DNA from: Rikenellaceae bacterium | GTDB lineage: Bacteria; Bacteroidota; Bacteroidia; Bacteroidales; Rikenellaceae | Length of the DNA stretch: 64,000 bases | Direction: 5' to 3' | NCBI GenBank assembly: GCA_020860245.1 | Contig: JAJBUQ010000019.1 | Coordinates: 25,048-89,047 of the forward strand | In this document: positions 8,590-17,823 of the stretch, one piece after another | Position numbering within the stretch: position 1 is the stretch's first letter | Layout of the letters: every line of letters begins with the position of its first letter | Notes under the pieces: generated by a model | What the model saw: only the letters and a program-made list of their open reading frames with translations | Told to the model about the DNA's origin: nothing | Database searches by the model: none | Position numbers and translations under genes: made by a program

Positions 8590-9033
8590 TTGAAATTAAC
8601 GGATAATACCTTTGGTAAGAGGCATAAACTCTGCAATAAGACACTGTTGGAACAGTTATTTGCCGACGGAGCTTCAGTTTCTATGTTCTCATATCCGTTC
8701 CGATTGGTTTATATGCTGACGGATCCTGATCCGGATAGCGAGAATGTACAGGTGGTAATTACCGTAAGTAAACGCAACCATAAACGTGCAGTAGACCGCA
8801 ATCTCATAAAACGAAGAATACGGGAGGCTTACCGGATAAATAAATCACTGTGGCATACGAACCGCGACGGATCGTTCGTTATTGACGGTAAACGTGTACT
8901 TGTCGCTTTTGTTTATACATCAAAGGATATTCTCGATTTTAAAACCATAGAAAATGGAATCCGGAAGGGAATCAGGTCGATTTGTAAAAATATCGAAAAA
9001 AATAGCGGTATTCCCGTTCGTGACGCTGATTAA
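8590..9033 (+). CDS. rnpA: Ribonuclease P protein component
   Basis: The 147-residue protein binds RNase P RNA and helps mature tRNA 5' ends. It has the N-terminal [17 protein letters not shown] segment and the central RNR box [20 protein letters not shown] (about residues 68-87), the family's RNA-binding signature. Translation starts at TTG immediately after the hemD stop. The last 80 bases overlap yidD in another frame, as is common for rnpA-yidD pairs. Confidence 0.93.
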   Translation: MKLTDNTFGKRHKLCNKTLLEQLFADGASVSMFSYPFRLVYMLTDPDPDSENVQVVITVSKRNHKRAVDRNLIKRRIREAYRINKSLWHTNRDGSFVIDGKRVLVAFVYTSKDILDFKTIENGIRKGIRSICKNIEKNSGIPVRDAD

Positions 9034-9214
9034 ATTTTATCAGAATTTCATATCTCCGTTTACACCTGCTGCCTGTCGTTATACCCCTACTTGTTCGCAG
9101 TATTCGCTCGAAGCATTCAAAAAATACGGAATATTCAGAGGTATGTACCTATCGGTTAAAAGAATTCTTTCATGTCACCCATGGGGAGGGAGCGGACACG
9201 ACCCTGTCCCGTAA
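8954..9214 (+). CDS. yidD: Membrane protein insertion efficiency factor YidD
   Basis: This small protein (86 residues from the ATG at 8954) belongs to the YidD family, which helps YidC insert membrane proteins. The diagnostic core is [20 protein letters not shown] followed by [12 protein letters not shown] and the [13 protein letters not shown] ending. The family usually begins only about 10-15 residues before the core, so a later non-ATG start inside rnpA is possible; the exact N terminus is uncertain. Convergent with the GH43 gene across a bidirectional terminator. Confidence 0.9.
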   Translation: MESGRESGRFVKISKKIAVFPFVTLIKFYQNFISPFTPAACRYTPTCSQYSLEAFKKYGIFRGMYLSVKRILSCHPWGGSGHDPVP

Positions 9215-9278
9215 AAACTATTTAGGGATCTCGTTCGATTTAACTTCTGCCGTCGATAAGGGAGGAGTATTCCGGATA

Positions 9279-9306
9279 AAAAATCCTGCCCGGAGGCAGG
9301 ATTTTT
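9279..9306. terminator. Bidirectional intrinsic terminator
   Basis: A perfect 12-bp stem (AAAAATCCTGCC at 9279-9290 and GGCAGGATTTTT at 9295-9306) with loop CGGA has T runs on both strands. It serves yidD on the plus strand and the GH43 gene on the minus strand, and overlaps the GH43 stop codon. Confidence 0.9.
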
Positions 9307-10279
9307 AATGATATGCTTTGAGTATTTTTCCGGTATTCTCCATCGTAGGCCAACCGTCGTTATCGATGTAAACAGGTTTGATGTTCAGCAGCGAGGCCCC
9401 GTCCGCAGATCTCGTATAGGCGTGGTAAACTATATAGGTGGTATCTCCTTCTGTAAAGAATCTGTTATGGCCTCGACCCGGTTCTTCGTAGTCTCCTTCA
9501 AGGAACATCGTGAAGTGATTGTCCACCCAGCTCTCGCCCTCCTTGTTAAGATAAGGGCCTTTGATATCTTTCGATCTGCCCATAACAATGTGGTAAGTGC
9601 TCTCTATTCCCGCGCAGCATTTGCCACGCGATGCGAAAATATAATAGTATCCGTCGTGTTTAATAAGGAATACACCCTCGCCTAAGGACGTTGTTAATAC
9701 AGTTACATCCGGATTTTTTTCATCAAGCAGTTTGCCTGTATCCGGATCGAGTTCCACCAGTCTGAGCCCCGCCTTATATGATCCGTAGAGAAGATAAACC
9801 CTGCCGTCCTCATCTACGAATACATTGGGGTCTATTACATTAACACCTTCGCCGCCGTTCCTGAAATCTATGATCTTGCCTTCATCCACCCATTTGTAGT
9901 CCGGAGATTCCGGATCGAGAGTGGTGTTGGTCGCAAGTCCGATGCTGGAATTGAAGTTCATCCATGCGGACACGGAATAATACAGGTAATATTTGCCGTT
10001 CCTGTAATGAATATCCGGCGCCCAAAGATGTCCCTTCTGTTCCGGTATATCGTCCTTATGCCACGAAGGGAGTTCACCGCGCTTAAACACGGATTCTTCC
10101 TTCTTCCAGTTTACCATGTCTTTGGAACTCTTGACATCGATCCCGTTGCCCGTGCTGAAAATATAATATGTGTCCCCCTCTTTTATCATTACAGGGTCGT
10201 GCACAGGTACGTTCGAAGGCTGTGCAAAGAATGGTACGGAGATCAGGACCGCCAATATTGTCAAAAATATTTTTTTCAT
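9305..10279 (-). CDS. Secreted glycoside hydrolase family 43 (arabinanase-like)
   Basis: The 324-residue protein has a signal peptide (about residues 1-19, cut after VPFFAQ) and a single five-bladed beta-propeller domain of GH43. Expected catalytic positions are visible: the base Asp in NVPVHDPVMI (about 29), WAPDIHY near 94, the pKa-tuning Asp in NVIDPNVF, the general acid Glu in SLGEGVFLIKHDGYYYIF and the metal-ligand His in YIVYHAY. The pattern resembles endo-1,5-alpha-L-arabinanases, though substrate cannot be settled by reading. It lies 10 nt after ilvE on the same strand. No SusC/SusD pair is adjacent, so this is not a typical polysaccharide utilisation locus. Confidence 0.85.
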   Translation of the reverse strand: MKKIFLTILAVLISVPFFAQPSNVPVHDPVMIKEGDTYYIFSTGNGIDVKSSKDMVNWKKEESVFKRGELPSWHKDDIPEQKGHLWAPDIHYRNGKYYLYYSVSAWMNFNSSIGLATNTTLDPESPDYKWVDEGKIIDFRNGGEGVNVIDPNVFVDEDGRVYLLYGSYKAGLRLVELDPDTGKLLDEKNPDVTVLTTSLGEGVFLIKHDGYYYIFASRGKCCAGIESTYHIVMGRSKDIKGPYLNKEGESWVDNHFTMFLEGDYEEPGRGHNRFFTEGDTTYIVYHAYTRSADGASLLNIKPVYIDNDGWPTMENTGKILKAYH

Positions 10280-10289
10280 ATACGGTAAG

Positions 10290-11306
10290 TTAAACGGTTA
10301 CGATCCAGTTGAATTTGTCCTCTTCTTCTCCCAGCTGTATGGCGCGGAGTCTGTTATAGAGCTTCTCGGTCACTCTGCCCGGAGTCTCGCTGTCCGAGAA
10401 GATGTATTCTTTGCCGTTGATGGGGTCCACGATCTTCGAGATAGGAGTTACTACCGCCGCTGTTCCGCATGCCCCGCATTCGTCGAAGCTGTCGAGTTCC
10501 GAGAATGCCACCTTATGGCACTCCACTTCCATGCCCATACCGCGTGCGATATCCATAACGCTGAGGTTAGTTATCGAATGAAGAATAGAGTGGGATGCAG
10601 GAGTAATGTATGTGTTGCCTTTGATTGCGAAGAAGTTCGAAGTTCCGCACTCGTCGATATATTTTTTCTCAGCCGAATCGAGATACAACACAATTGAATA
10701 GCCTTGCTTCTTTGCCCATGACTGCGATTTAAGACTTGCCGCGTAATTACCTCCGACCTTAATATGTCCGGTTCCATGCGGAGCGGCACGGTCATGTCCT
10801 CTGTCCACGATAACGTCGATAGGTTTGAATCCGTTCTTATAGTAAGGTCCTACCGGAGTTACGAATACGCAGAACAGATATTCGTCCGCGGGATGAACCC
10901 CTACGCGCGCCCCTGTACCAATCAGTACCGGACGGATATACATCGACGCCCCTGTACCGTAGGGTGGAAGAAATCTTTCGTTTAGTTTGACCACTTTTTT
11001 TATTGCTTCCACAAATTTTTCTTCCGGAAGCGGAGCCATTTCTATATATTCTGCCGAGCTGACCATCCTCTTGGCATTCTCTTGAGGACGGAAGATGCGA
11101 ATGTCTCCGTCTTTGCCCCTGAATGCCTTCAGGCCTTCGAATGCTTCCTGTCCGTAGTGGAGACAGGTCGCAGCCATGCTCATAGTGATATCTTCTTCAG
11201 TGTGAATCTCTAATTCACCCCATTTGCCGTCCCTGTAATAACAACGTATATTATAATCCGTTTTTACGTAGCCGAAGGACAGATTCTTCCAATCAAAGTT
11301 CTCCAT
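10290..11306 (-). CDS. ilvE: Branched-chain amino acid aminotransferase
   Basis: This 338-residue fold-IV PLP enzyme interconverts branched-chain amino acids and 2-oxo acids. Signs are the N-terminal FGYVKTDYNIRCYYRDGKW, HYGQEAFEGLKAFRGKDG, the PLP-binding Lys in HIKVGGNYAASL and the C-terminal DECGTSNFFAI and CGTAAVVTPI segments that bind cofactor phosphate. Length matches the long (eukaryote-like) IlvE subgroup common in Bacteroidota. It sits 52 nt after metG and 10 nt before GH43, so the three may be co-transcribed. Confidence 0.93.
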   Translation of the reverse strand: MENFDWKNLSFGYVKTDYNIRCYYRDGKWGELEIHTEEDITMSMAATCLHYGQEAFEGLKAFRGKDGDIRIFRPQENAKRMVSSAEYIEMAPLPEEKFVEAIKKVVKLNERFLPPYGTGASMYIRPVLIGTGARVGVHPADEYLFCVFVTPVGPYYKNGFKPIDVIVDRGHDRAAPHGTGHIKVGGNYAASLKSQSWAKKQGYSIVLYLDSAEKKYIDECGTSNFFAIKGNTYITPASHSILHSITNLSVMDIARGMGMEVECHKVAFSELDSFDECGACGTAAVVTPISKIVDPINGKEYIFSDSETPGRVTEKLYNRLRAIQLGEEEDKFNWIVTV

Positions 11307-11358
11307 ATTATAGTTTGTTCTTCTTGTCTGTGTGAAAAAATAGCCGGTGTGGCTGAAA

Positions 11359-13395
11359 TTAACCTATAAATGCACCTGTTACGATATCTTCCGCCGGTTT
11401 CACGGTAACCATTCTGCCGTCTGTGGTCTGTGCCATCAGGATCATTCCCTGAGATTCGATACCTTTGATCGTGCGCGGTTCGAGGTTTACGAGAACCAAA
11501 ACCTGACGTCCGATCATATCTTCCGGTGAATAGAATTCCGCTATTCCCGACACGATGACTCGTTTATCGATTCCGGTATCCACAGTAAGTTTGAGTAATT
11601 TTTTTGTTTTAGGCACCTTCTCCGCTTCGAGAACTTTGGATACTCGGATGTCCATCTTCATGAAATCCTCAAAGGTTACAGACTCCTTCTGAGGTTCTAT
11701 ATCCACCGCTTCGTTGGCCATATTGCTCTTCTTGGTATTCTCCAGTTTGAGCAGCTGCGCCTCGATAACGCTGTCTTCAATTTTTTCGAACAGCAGTTCC
11801 GGTTTGTTCAGTTTATGCCCAGCCTCGATAAGGTCGGTTCTGCCGAGCTCCTCCCAGCCGAATTTTTCGATATTTAGCAATCCGAGTATCTTCTCAGCGG
11901 TAAACGGCATAAACGGTTCGCATACTATCGCAAGATTCGCCGATATTTGTATCGCTATATTTAGTATCGTTTTTACCCTCTCAGGCTCTGTTTTAACGAG
12001 CTTCCACGGTTCGGTGTCCGCAAGATATTTATTTCCGAGACGTGCGAGATTCATAGCCTCTCTCAATGCTTCGCGGAAACGGTAATTCTCTATATTCTCC
12101 TCTACGGATTTTTTTATTTTAGGAATCTCCTGAAGTATTTCCTGATCGTATGGCGTCAGGGTTCCGCACTCCGGAACCACTCCTTCGTAATATTTGTCTG
12201 TGAGAACTACTGCACGGTTAATAAAATTGCCGAGTATCGCTACGAGTTCGTTATTATTCCTGGCCTGAAAATCCTTCCACGTGAAGTCGTTATCTTTAGT
12301 TTCCGGCGCGTTCGCACAGAGAACATAGCGAAGTACATCTTCTTTGCCGGGCATATCTTCGAGATATTCGTGCAGCCATACCGCCCAGTTCCTCGATGTC
12401 GAAATTTTATCTCCTTCGAGGTTGAGGAATTCGTTTGCCGGAACATTCTCCGGAAGTATATAACCGCCGTGAGCTTTGAGCATTGCGGGAAATACGATGC
12501 AGTGGAATACGATATTGTCCTTGCCAATGAAGTGCACGAGCTTGGTCTCTTCGTCCTTCCAGTACTTCTCCCAATCCACGGTCAATTCCTTTGAGGCCGA
12601 TATATATCCTATAGGGGCGTCGAACCATACGTACAACACCTTGCCCTCAGCTCCTTCGACAGGTACCGGAATTCCCCAGTCGAGGTCGCGGCTGACTGCG
12701 CGGGGCTGTAACCCGAGATCGAGCCAGCTCTTGCACTGTCCGTAGACATTAACCTTCCATTCCTTGTGTCCTTCGAGTATCCATTCGCGAAGGAATTCTT
12801 CGTATTTGTTTAACGGAAGATACCAGTGTTTGGTCTCCTTCTTGACAGGTATTGACCCTGTAATCGCCGATTTGGGATTAATTAGATCGTTAGGGCTCAG
12901 CGTTGTTCCGCATTTTTCGCACTGGTCGCCGTACGCTTTGTCGTTCTGGCAGTGTGGACATGAACCTGTGATATACCTGTCCGCGAGGAACTGCTTAGCC
13001 TCCTCGTCGTAGTACTGTAAGGTAACCTGCTCTTCGAAAACATTCTTATCGTAGAGCTTGCGGAAAAAATCAGACGCGGTATCGTAATGTACAGGGGAGG
13101 TCGTACGCGAATAGATATCGAACGATATTCCTAACTTTGCGAAAGAATTTTTAATAATATTGTGGTATTTGTCCACGATATCCTGCGGTGTGACTCCTTC
13201 CTGACGCGCCTTGATCGTGATAGGAACCCCGTGCTCGTCCGAACCGCACACCCATACCACATCTCTGCCTTTTAATCTCAGGTAGCGAACGTAGATATCC
13301 GAAGGGATATAGACGCCTGCAAGATGACCGATGTGGACAGGTCCGTTCGCATAAGGAAGGGCTGAAGTAACCAAATATCGTTTAAAATTCTTCAT
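11359..13395 (-). CDS. metG: Methionyl-tRNA synthetase
   Basis: The 678-residue enzyme charges tRNA-Met. Seen in order: HIGH motif in PVHIGHLAG near residue 16, a connective domain with two Cys pairs ([17 protein letters not shown], zinc knuckle, about 145-161), the KMSKS equivalent KISTSRNW near residue 332, an anticodon-binding helical domain, and a C-terminal EMAPII/Trbp111-type tRNA-binding domain (from about 575, [15 protein letters not shown] to the end). The frame opens at 13413, but the -7 element covers that codon, so the ATG at 13395 is chosen. Confidence 0.95.
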   Translation of the reverse strand: MKNFKRYLVTSALPYANGPVHIGHLAGVYIPSDIYVRYLRLKGRDVVWVCGSDEHGVPITIKARQEGVTPQDIVDKYHNIIKNSFAKLGISFDIYSRTTSPVHYDTASDFFRKLYDKNVFEEQVTLQYYDEEAKQFLADRYITGSCPHCQNDKAYGDQCEKCGTTLSPNDLINPKSAITGSIPVKKETKHWYLPLNKYEEFLREWILEGHKEWKVNVYGQCKSWLDLGLQPRAVSRDLDWGIPVPVEGAEGKVLYVWFDAPIGYISASKELTVDWEKYWKDEETKLVHFIGKDNIVFHCIVFPAMLKAHGGYILPENVPANEFLNLEGDKISTSRNWAVWLHEYLEDMPGKEDVLRYVLCANAPETKDNDFTWKDFQARNNNELVAILGNFINRAVVLTDKYYEGVVPECGTLTPYDQEILQEIPKIKKSVEENIENYRFREALREAMNLARLGNKYLADTEPWKLVKTEPERVKTILNIAIQISANLAIVCEPFMPFTAEKILGLLNIEKFGWEELGRTDLIEAGHKLNKPELLFEKIEDSVIEAQLLKLENTKKSNMANEAVDIEPQKESVTFEDFMKMDIRVSKVLEAEKVPKTKKLLKLTVDTGIDKRVIVSGIAEFYSPEDMIGRQVLVLVNLEPRTIKGIESQGMILMAQTTDGRMVTVKPAEDIVTGAFIG

Positions 13396-13412
13396 TTCAA
13401 AACATTTTATCA

Positions 13413-13420
13413 CAAAAGTA
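13413..13420 (-). promoter_or_regulatory. metG: -7 promoter element of metG
   Basis: The minus strand reads TACTTTTG, matching TAnnTTTG, with predicted start near 13406. The leader to the ATG at 13395 would be about 11 nt, which rules out the upstream in-frame ATG at 13413. Confidence 0.5.
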
Positions 13421-13506
13421 CGAGATTTTTTTCTAATAATTATATTAATGCCTCATAAAAAAATAAAGAAAAACGATAACGTAGGGTGTTGTATCGTTTA
13501 AATAAT

Positions 13507-13524
13507 ATTTATTTTAAAATAAAT
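13507..13524. repeat. 18-bp perfect AT palindrome and nearby hairpin
   Basis: ATTTATTTTAAAATAAAT is a perfect 18-bp palindrome between divergent metG and the 13583 gene. A separate 8-bp inverted repeat (AAACGATA at 13471-13478, TATCGTTT at 13492-13499) lies just before it. Either could be an operator or a termination structure; nothing shows which. Confidence 0.4.
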
Positions 13525-13582
13525 GATTATTTTTACATAATAGGGATTGTGTAGGTACATAATTCAAAATAGTGGTGATATT

Positions 13583-13897
13583 ATGAGATTCACTTTTTTC
13601 AGAGTACGCAAACCAAGACAGTTCGAGTATAAACCGAGGTATTACGATCCGGAGGAAGAGGCCCGCGAGGAACGCAAAAAAGCCGTTCTCGGTGCAGATT
13701 ATAAAGACAATTATAAAACTTCCGGAGAGAATGCTTCCGGTTCGGAAGAGTATAAACCCGGACAATACCTGCGCGGAATGAGTATGCGTAAAGGAAATAT
13801 TGTCGATAGACGCAGTTCTAATAAAAAAGCCAATACGATCAGGTTCGTGATAGCCCTGGTCTTGTTGATAGCGGCATTCTGGTGGCTGCTGAGTTAA
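13583..13897 (+). CDS. Small single-helix membrane protein upstream of mutL
   Basis: The family is not recognised. The 104-residue product has a basic N terminus (MRFTFFRVRKPRQFEYKPRYY), a charged Glu/Lys/Arg-rich middle, a Ser/Asn-rich region and one C-terminal transmembrane helix (about residues 84-102, TIRFVIALVLLIAAFWWLLS), so it would be tail-anchored with the bulk in the cytoplasm. An upstream in-frame ATG at 13547 adds 12 unconvincing residues. It ends 9 nt before mutL and is probably co-transcribed with it. Confidence 0.7.
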   Translation: MRFTFFRVRKPRQFEYKPRYYDPEEEAREERKKAVLGADYKDNYKTSGENASGSEEYKPGQYLRGMSMRKGNIVDRRSSNKKANTIRFVIALVLLIAAFWWLLS

Positions 13898-13906
13898 TGT
13901 GGAATA

Positions 13907-15832
13907 ATGGGCGACGTTATTAAACTATTGCCGGAGTCGGTTTATAATCAAATAGCGGCCGGAGAGGTCGTGCAGCGTCCCGCGTCGGTTATTAAGGAGT
14001 TGGTGGAGAACGCTATAGACGCTGGGGCCACCTCCGTCACGGTCAATATTAAGGATGGCGGTAAGGAGCTTATACAGGTTGTGGACAACGGATGCGGTAT
14101 GTCTGCGACGGACTCAGTTAAAGCATTCGAGAGACATGCTACGTCTAAAATATCATCTGCGGAAGACTTATACCGCCTCTCAACCTTCGGATTCAGGGGC
14201 GAGGCACTCGCTTCGATAGCCTCCGTTGCGGAAGTAGAGATGAGAACCCGTAAATGCGAGGAAGAGATAGGAACTCAGGTAATTATTAACGGAGGCGATT
14301 TTGTGAGCCAGACCCCTGTGAATACTCCCAAGGGCACGCAGTTCTTTATAAAGAATTTATTCTACAATATACCTGCCCGTAGGAAGTTCCTTAAAAGTAA
14401 TTCCGCGGAGACTAAACATATTCTCTCGGAATTTATTCGAGTCGCTATGTGCAATCCGTCTGTGGAGATGATTCTGTACAACAACAATACGTGCATCTAC
14501 AATCTGCCCGCATCGGGACTCCGTAATAGAATTGCTTCCGTTGTGGGGAAAAATATAAAGAACAGCCTCCTCGACCTGTCTGTAAAAACTTCCATAATCG
14601 ATATCGAAGGATTCATAACCAGTCCTCAGTCCGCAAAGAAGAGCGGAGCGGAGCAGTATTTGTTCGTGAACGACCGATTCTTCCGGTCGCCCTACTTCAA
14701 TAAGGCAGTCCTCCAGGCTTACGATAACCTTATAAACAACGATACCCAGCCTTCCTATTTTCTCTATTTTACGATAGATCCGTCGAGGATAGACGTTAAT
14801 ATAAGCCCAGCCAAGACCGAGATAAAATTCGAGGACGAGCAGGCGATATGGCAGATAATAAACGCTGCGGTCCGCGAGTCGCTCGGTAAGTATGGCGCTA
14901 TCCCTATGATGGACTTCGATTCGGATACCTCGGTGGAGATCCCTGTTTACGACAGCTCCAAGGAATTAAGGGAGCCCGTAAATTACATAAACCCTGAGTT
15001 CAATCCCTTCGAGCAGGAAGAGCCCCTTGCGGAAAGGTCTGTTAAGAAGACTTCCGGACGCTCCGGTTATCTCGACTCGATGAGCTTCGGACGCGATATA
15101 CCGGAAGGATGGGAGATACTTTATAAAGATAATTACGACGACTTTGATAAATCCTCCACGGAAGGGGATACATTCCGCAGTCTTATAGACGAAGAAGAGG
15201 AAGAATATATATCGAACGGATTTGGCAGTGATAACGTAGTGCAGGAATCGTTGGAAATCGAAAGTTCCATGCAGTCCGATTACGAATATATAAGGATATC
15301 CAACCGCTACGTCGCCGTATCCCGTGGACGTTCGCTGCTGCTTGTAGATCTGCCCAGAGCTCATAGGCGGATAAAATACGAGGAGATAATATCTCTCGCC
15401 GATACAGGAACGTCGATCAGCCAGCAGGAACTGTTTCCGGAGCCTTGCAGCCTCTCTGTAAGGGACATAGCCTTGCTGCAGTCTCACAGGGCGGAACTGC
15501 TGGATATGGGATTTGAGATGATGTTCGGTGAAACAGATGTCGTGCTAAGGACAATACCAGTTGTATTGGAGTCGTTATCTCCTTATGATATAGTCGGTGC
15601 TCTGGTAGAGAATTTTGCAGACGGTTTGGATAATAAAGCCGGAATAAAAGATATCTTTGCAGTTAAGATGGCAAATCTGTACTCCCTTAACAGACGAAGG
15701 AACATGCAGGACGAAGAGATAAAAGATTTATTATCTTCGTTATTCGAATGCCGCGAACCGAAATATACCCCAGATGGCAAAAGGGTTTATACGACGATAG
15801 ACGAACAGGAGATAATTAAACGATTAAAATAG
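13907..15832 (+). CDS. mutL: DNA mismatch repair protein MutL
   Basis: This 641-residue GHKL ATPase links MutS mismatch recognition to downstream repair. The N-terminal ATPase domain carries GEVVQRPASVIKELVENAID, DNGCGM, ATSKI and GFRGEALASI, then the transducer domain to about residue 330. An acidic linker (about 340-460) precedes the C-terminal dimerisation domain. At the place of the MutL endonuclease motif DQHAxxE the sequence is VDLPRAHRRIKYEE (near residue 480), and the C-terminal Cys/His motif is replaced by TPDGKRVYTT, so nicking activity is doubtful. It is followed 5 nt later by a rhomboid protease gene. Confidence 0.93.
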   Translation: MGDVIKLLPESVYNQIAAGEVVQRPASVIKELVENAIDAGATSVTVNIKDGGKELIQVVDNGCGMSATDSVKAFERHATSKISSAEDLYRLSTFGFRGEALASIASVAEVEMRTRKCEEEIGTQVIINGGDFVSQTPVNTPKGTQFFIKNLFYNIPARRKFLKSNSAETKHILSEFIRVAMCNPSVEMILYNNNTCIYNLPASGLRNRIASVVGKNIKNSLLDLSVKTSIIDIEGFITSPQSAKKSGAEQYLFVNDRFFRSPYFNKAVLQAYDNLINNDTQPSYFLYFTIDPSRIDVNISPAKTEIKFEDEQAIWQIINAAVRESLGKYGAIPMMDFDSDTSVEIPVYDSSKELREPVNYINPEFNPFEQEEPLAERSVKKTSGRSGYLDSMSFGRDIPEGWEILYKDNYDDFDKSSTEGDTFRSLIDEEEEEYISNGFGSDNVVQESLEIESSMQSDYEYIRISNRYVAVSRGRSLLLVDLPRAHRRIKYEEIISLADTGTSISQQELFPEPCSLSVRDIALLQSHRAELLDMGFEMMFGETDVVLRTIPVVLESLSPYDIVGALVENFADGLDNKAGIKDIFAVKMANLYSLNRRRNMQDEEIKDLLSSLFECREPKYTPDGKRVYTTIDEQEIIKRLK

Positions 15833-15837
15833 ATATA

Positions 15838-16509
15838 ATGAATATAGGAAGCGGAGCATTAAGGACACCTCCGGTGGTCAAAAATCTCATAATAATTAAC
15901 GCACTCGTATTTTTTGCGCAAATGATACTGCCTAACGGACTCGGCAACTGGCTTACCGTTAAGGGAGCGCTGTTCTTCTGGGAGTCGGATTACTTCCAGC
16001 CTTATCAGTTCGTGACCCACATGTTCCTGCACGGAAGCACCGGACATCTGTTCCTGAATATGTTCAGTTTGTGGATGTTCGGACGCATACTGAAACAGGA
16101 TCTGGGAAGTAAAAGATTCCTTACGTTCTACATTATATGCGGTATTGGCGCGGGGTTGCTTTATTCTTGCGCGAATTGGCTGGAGATAACCATGATGAGA
16201 GAGTCTATGGATGCCTATATGAATCCCGCGATACAGAGGGCGGTCAATACTCCGTCGCTCGGAGCCTCCGGAGCCATATTCGGTGTGCTTCTCGGATTCG
16301 GTATGATGCACCCCAACTCGGTAATAATGCTGCTGATCCCGCCGATTCCGATGAAAGCTAAATACTTCGTGATAATTTTTATGGTTCTCGAACTTATTCA
16401 GGGATTTACGATCACCGACAACGTAGCCCACTTTGCCCACGTAGGTGGAATGGTTTGGGGATTTATTCTTCTGAAATACTGGAAGGCAAAGGGTAAAATA
16501 TACTATTAG
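15838..16509 (+). CDS. Rhomboid family intramembrane serine protease
   Basis: The 223-residue polytopic membrane protein has the rhomboid fold: HMFLHGSTGHLFLNMFSLWMFG (His and Asn of the first core helix), the catalytic Ser in LGASGAIFGVLLGFG (near residue 143) and the catalytic His in NVAHFAHVGGMVWG (near 201). About six hydrophobic segments are visible. It cleaves transmembrane substrates inside the membrane; the substrate is unknown. It lies between mutL and a membrane-anchored EEP protein with gaps of 5 and 2 nt, indicating one operon. Confidence 0.92.
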   Translation: MNIGSGALRTPPVVKNLIIINALVFFAQMILPNGLGNWLTVKGALFFWESDYFQPYQFVTHMFLHGSTGHLFLNMFSLWMFGRILKQDLGSKRFLTFYIICGIGAGLLYSCANWLEITMMRESMDAYMNPAIQRAVNTPSLGASGAIFGVLLGFGMMHPNSVIMLLIPPIPMKAKYFVIIFMVLELIQGFTITDNVAHFAHVGGMVWGFILLKYWKAKGKIYY

Positions 16510-16511
16510 CG

Positions 16512-17621
16512 ATGAGCCGCAGGAACGCAGGATTTATAATGCGCCTCATTGATATGATCATGGTGGTGGTCTCGTTGGCAGCGGTCGCAGCCCTTGCCGC
16601 CGCTTATACCGCTCCTGCCGTCAATCCTGACAAAGTGTGGTATTTTGCTTTTTTCGGATTGTTTTTTCCATTTTTTTATTTTGCGGATCTCGTTTTAACG
16701 TTATATTGGGCTTGCCGGTGGAGCCGGATGTTCTTTGTGACCGGGATCATGCTGTTTATCGGAGTGGGTAACATATCCTCATTCTACAAATTTCCGGTAA
16801 GTAAGAAATATCACGAACAGCACTCCGAAAAAAATTCCATAAAACTGCTCACATTCAATATTGCCGGATTCTGGGATGAGAACCGTGAGAATTTAGTTAC
16901 GGACGAGATACTCGGATTCATAAAGGAACAGAACCCGGATATAATTTGTTTTCAAGAGTTTATACCTTCCAAAAGATTCCCTAAGGATTATGTTGACACC
17001 CAACTCGAAGACTGGGACTATTTTGCAATGAATCTTAAAGATGCAGGAGGCTTCAAGGCCGTGATTTACAGTAAATTCCCGATAATATCCGATGGAGAGA
17101 TCATGTTCGCGAATAAGAATAACGGAGTGGTATATGCCGATATGCTTGTAGGAACGGATACTCTTCGAGTAATAAATAACCACTTACAGACCACGCATGT
17201 CGACAAGGATAATGTGAAGTTCCTGGATGAATATAATTTTACATTCGACGAAGAGACCAAAGATACTTTTATGCAGATCACAGAGCGTCTCAAGAGGGGA
17301 TTTATCATCAGGGCCGGTCAGGCAGATACCGTATCGACCGTGATCCGCAGCAGGGATCTACCTACGATAGTATGCGGAGATTTTAACGATACGCCGATGT
17401 CGTACGTATATAAAACCATTAAAGGCGATTATAAGGATGCGTTCGTGGAAAAGGGTTCAGGTTACGGATTTACCTTCAAACACCTGTACAGGGTGCTGAG
17501 AATAGATTATGTCCTCCATTCACAGGATATCCAGACCCTCTCTTATTTCAGTCCGGATGTGGAATGGTCCGATCACAATCCCGTCATAGTGGAATTCCAC
17601 CTCACGAATGGTGCCGATTAA
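16512..17621 (+). CDS. Membrane-anchored endonuclease/exonuclease/phosphatase family protein
   Basis: The 369-residue protein has an N-terminal membrane region with about three hydrophobic helices (residues 15-35, 45-65, 72-92), then an exposed EEP domain from about residue 112. Motifs seen are KLLTFNIAGF, the metal-ligand Glu in IICFQEFIP, the NNHLQTTH region, CGDFNDTP and the C-terminal RIDYVLHS and SDHNPVIVEF with catalytic Asp-His. The family includes nucleases and phosphodiesterases acting on lipids or sugars; the actual substrate cannot be read. It is the third gene of the mutL-rhomboid group and converges on a small gene with a 4-nt overlap. Confidence 0.85.
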   Translation: MSRRNAGFIMRLIDMIMVVVSLAAVAALAAAYTAPAVNPDKVWYFAFFGLFFPFFYFADLVLTLYWACRWSRMFFVTGIMLFIGVGNISSFYKFPVSKKYHEQHSEKNSIKLLTFNIAGFWDENRENLVTDEILGFIKEQNPDIICFQEFIPSKRFPKDYVDTQLEDWDYFAMNLKDAGGFKAVIYSKFPIISDGEIMFANKNNGVVYADMLVGTDTLRVINNHLQTTHVDKDNVKFLDEYNFTFDEETKDTFMQITERLKRGFIIRAGQADTVSTVIRSRDLPTIVCGDFNDTPMSYVYKTIKGDYKDAFVEKGSGYGFTFKHLYRVLRIDYVLHSQDIQTLSYFSPDVEWSDHNPVIVEFHLTNGAD

Positions 17622-17818
17622 GGCTCCGATTCGAGTATCGTTTCAGGGTTCCTCTCGATATAACTTATCGTGCGGATACAGTAATTCATAGCTAACACCA
17701 TACTTACAAAAATAACCGCGAGAATAAGATACGAAGCGATCCTTATTTTGGTTTTACCACTCTGAGTGGAAGACGAATCATCCAATATTTTTTTCTCTTC
17801 CGGTGTCAGTCTGTACAT
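17618..17818 (-). CDS. Small single-helix membrane protein
   Basis: An unrecognised 66-residue protein. It has a charged N terminus (MYRLTPEEKKILDDSSS), one transmembrane helix (about residues 27-48) and a short acidic tail. Its stop overlaps that of the convergent EEP gene by 4 nt, and its start is 6 nt after the prfC stop, so it is probably the last gene of the GH25-nadB-prfC transcript. Placement and a clean membrane segment argue that it is real. Confidence 0.6.
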   Translation of the reverse strand: MYRLTPEEKKILDDSSSTQSGKTKIRIASYLILAVIFVSMVLAMNYCIRTISYIERNPETILESEP

Positions 17819-17823
17819 ATACC

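Noticed and set aside
9308..10288. Plus-strand frames opposite the GH43 gene
   Set aside because: The minus-strand GH43 frame has a signal peptide, full catalytic motifs and a terminator; the plus-strand frames have no family features.
11714..12085. Open frame of 123 codons antisense to metG
   Set aside because: It is a shadow of the metG coding strand with Ser/Leu-rich composition and no recognisable family.
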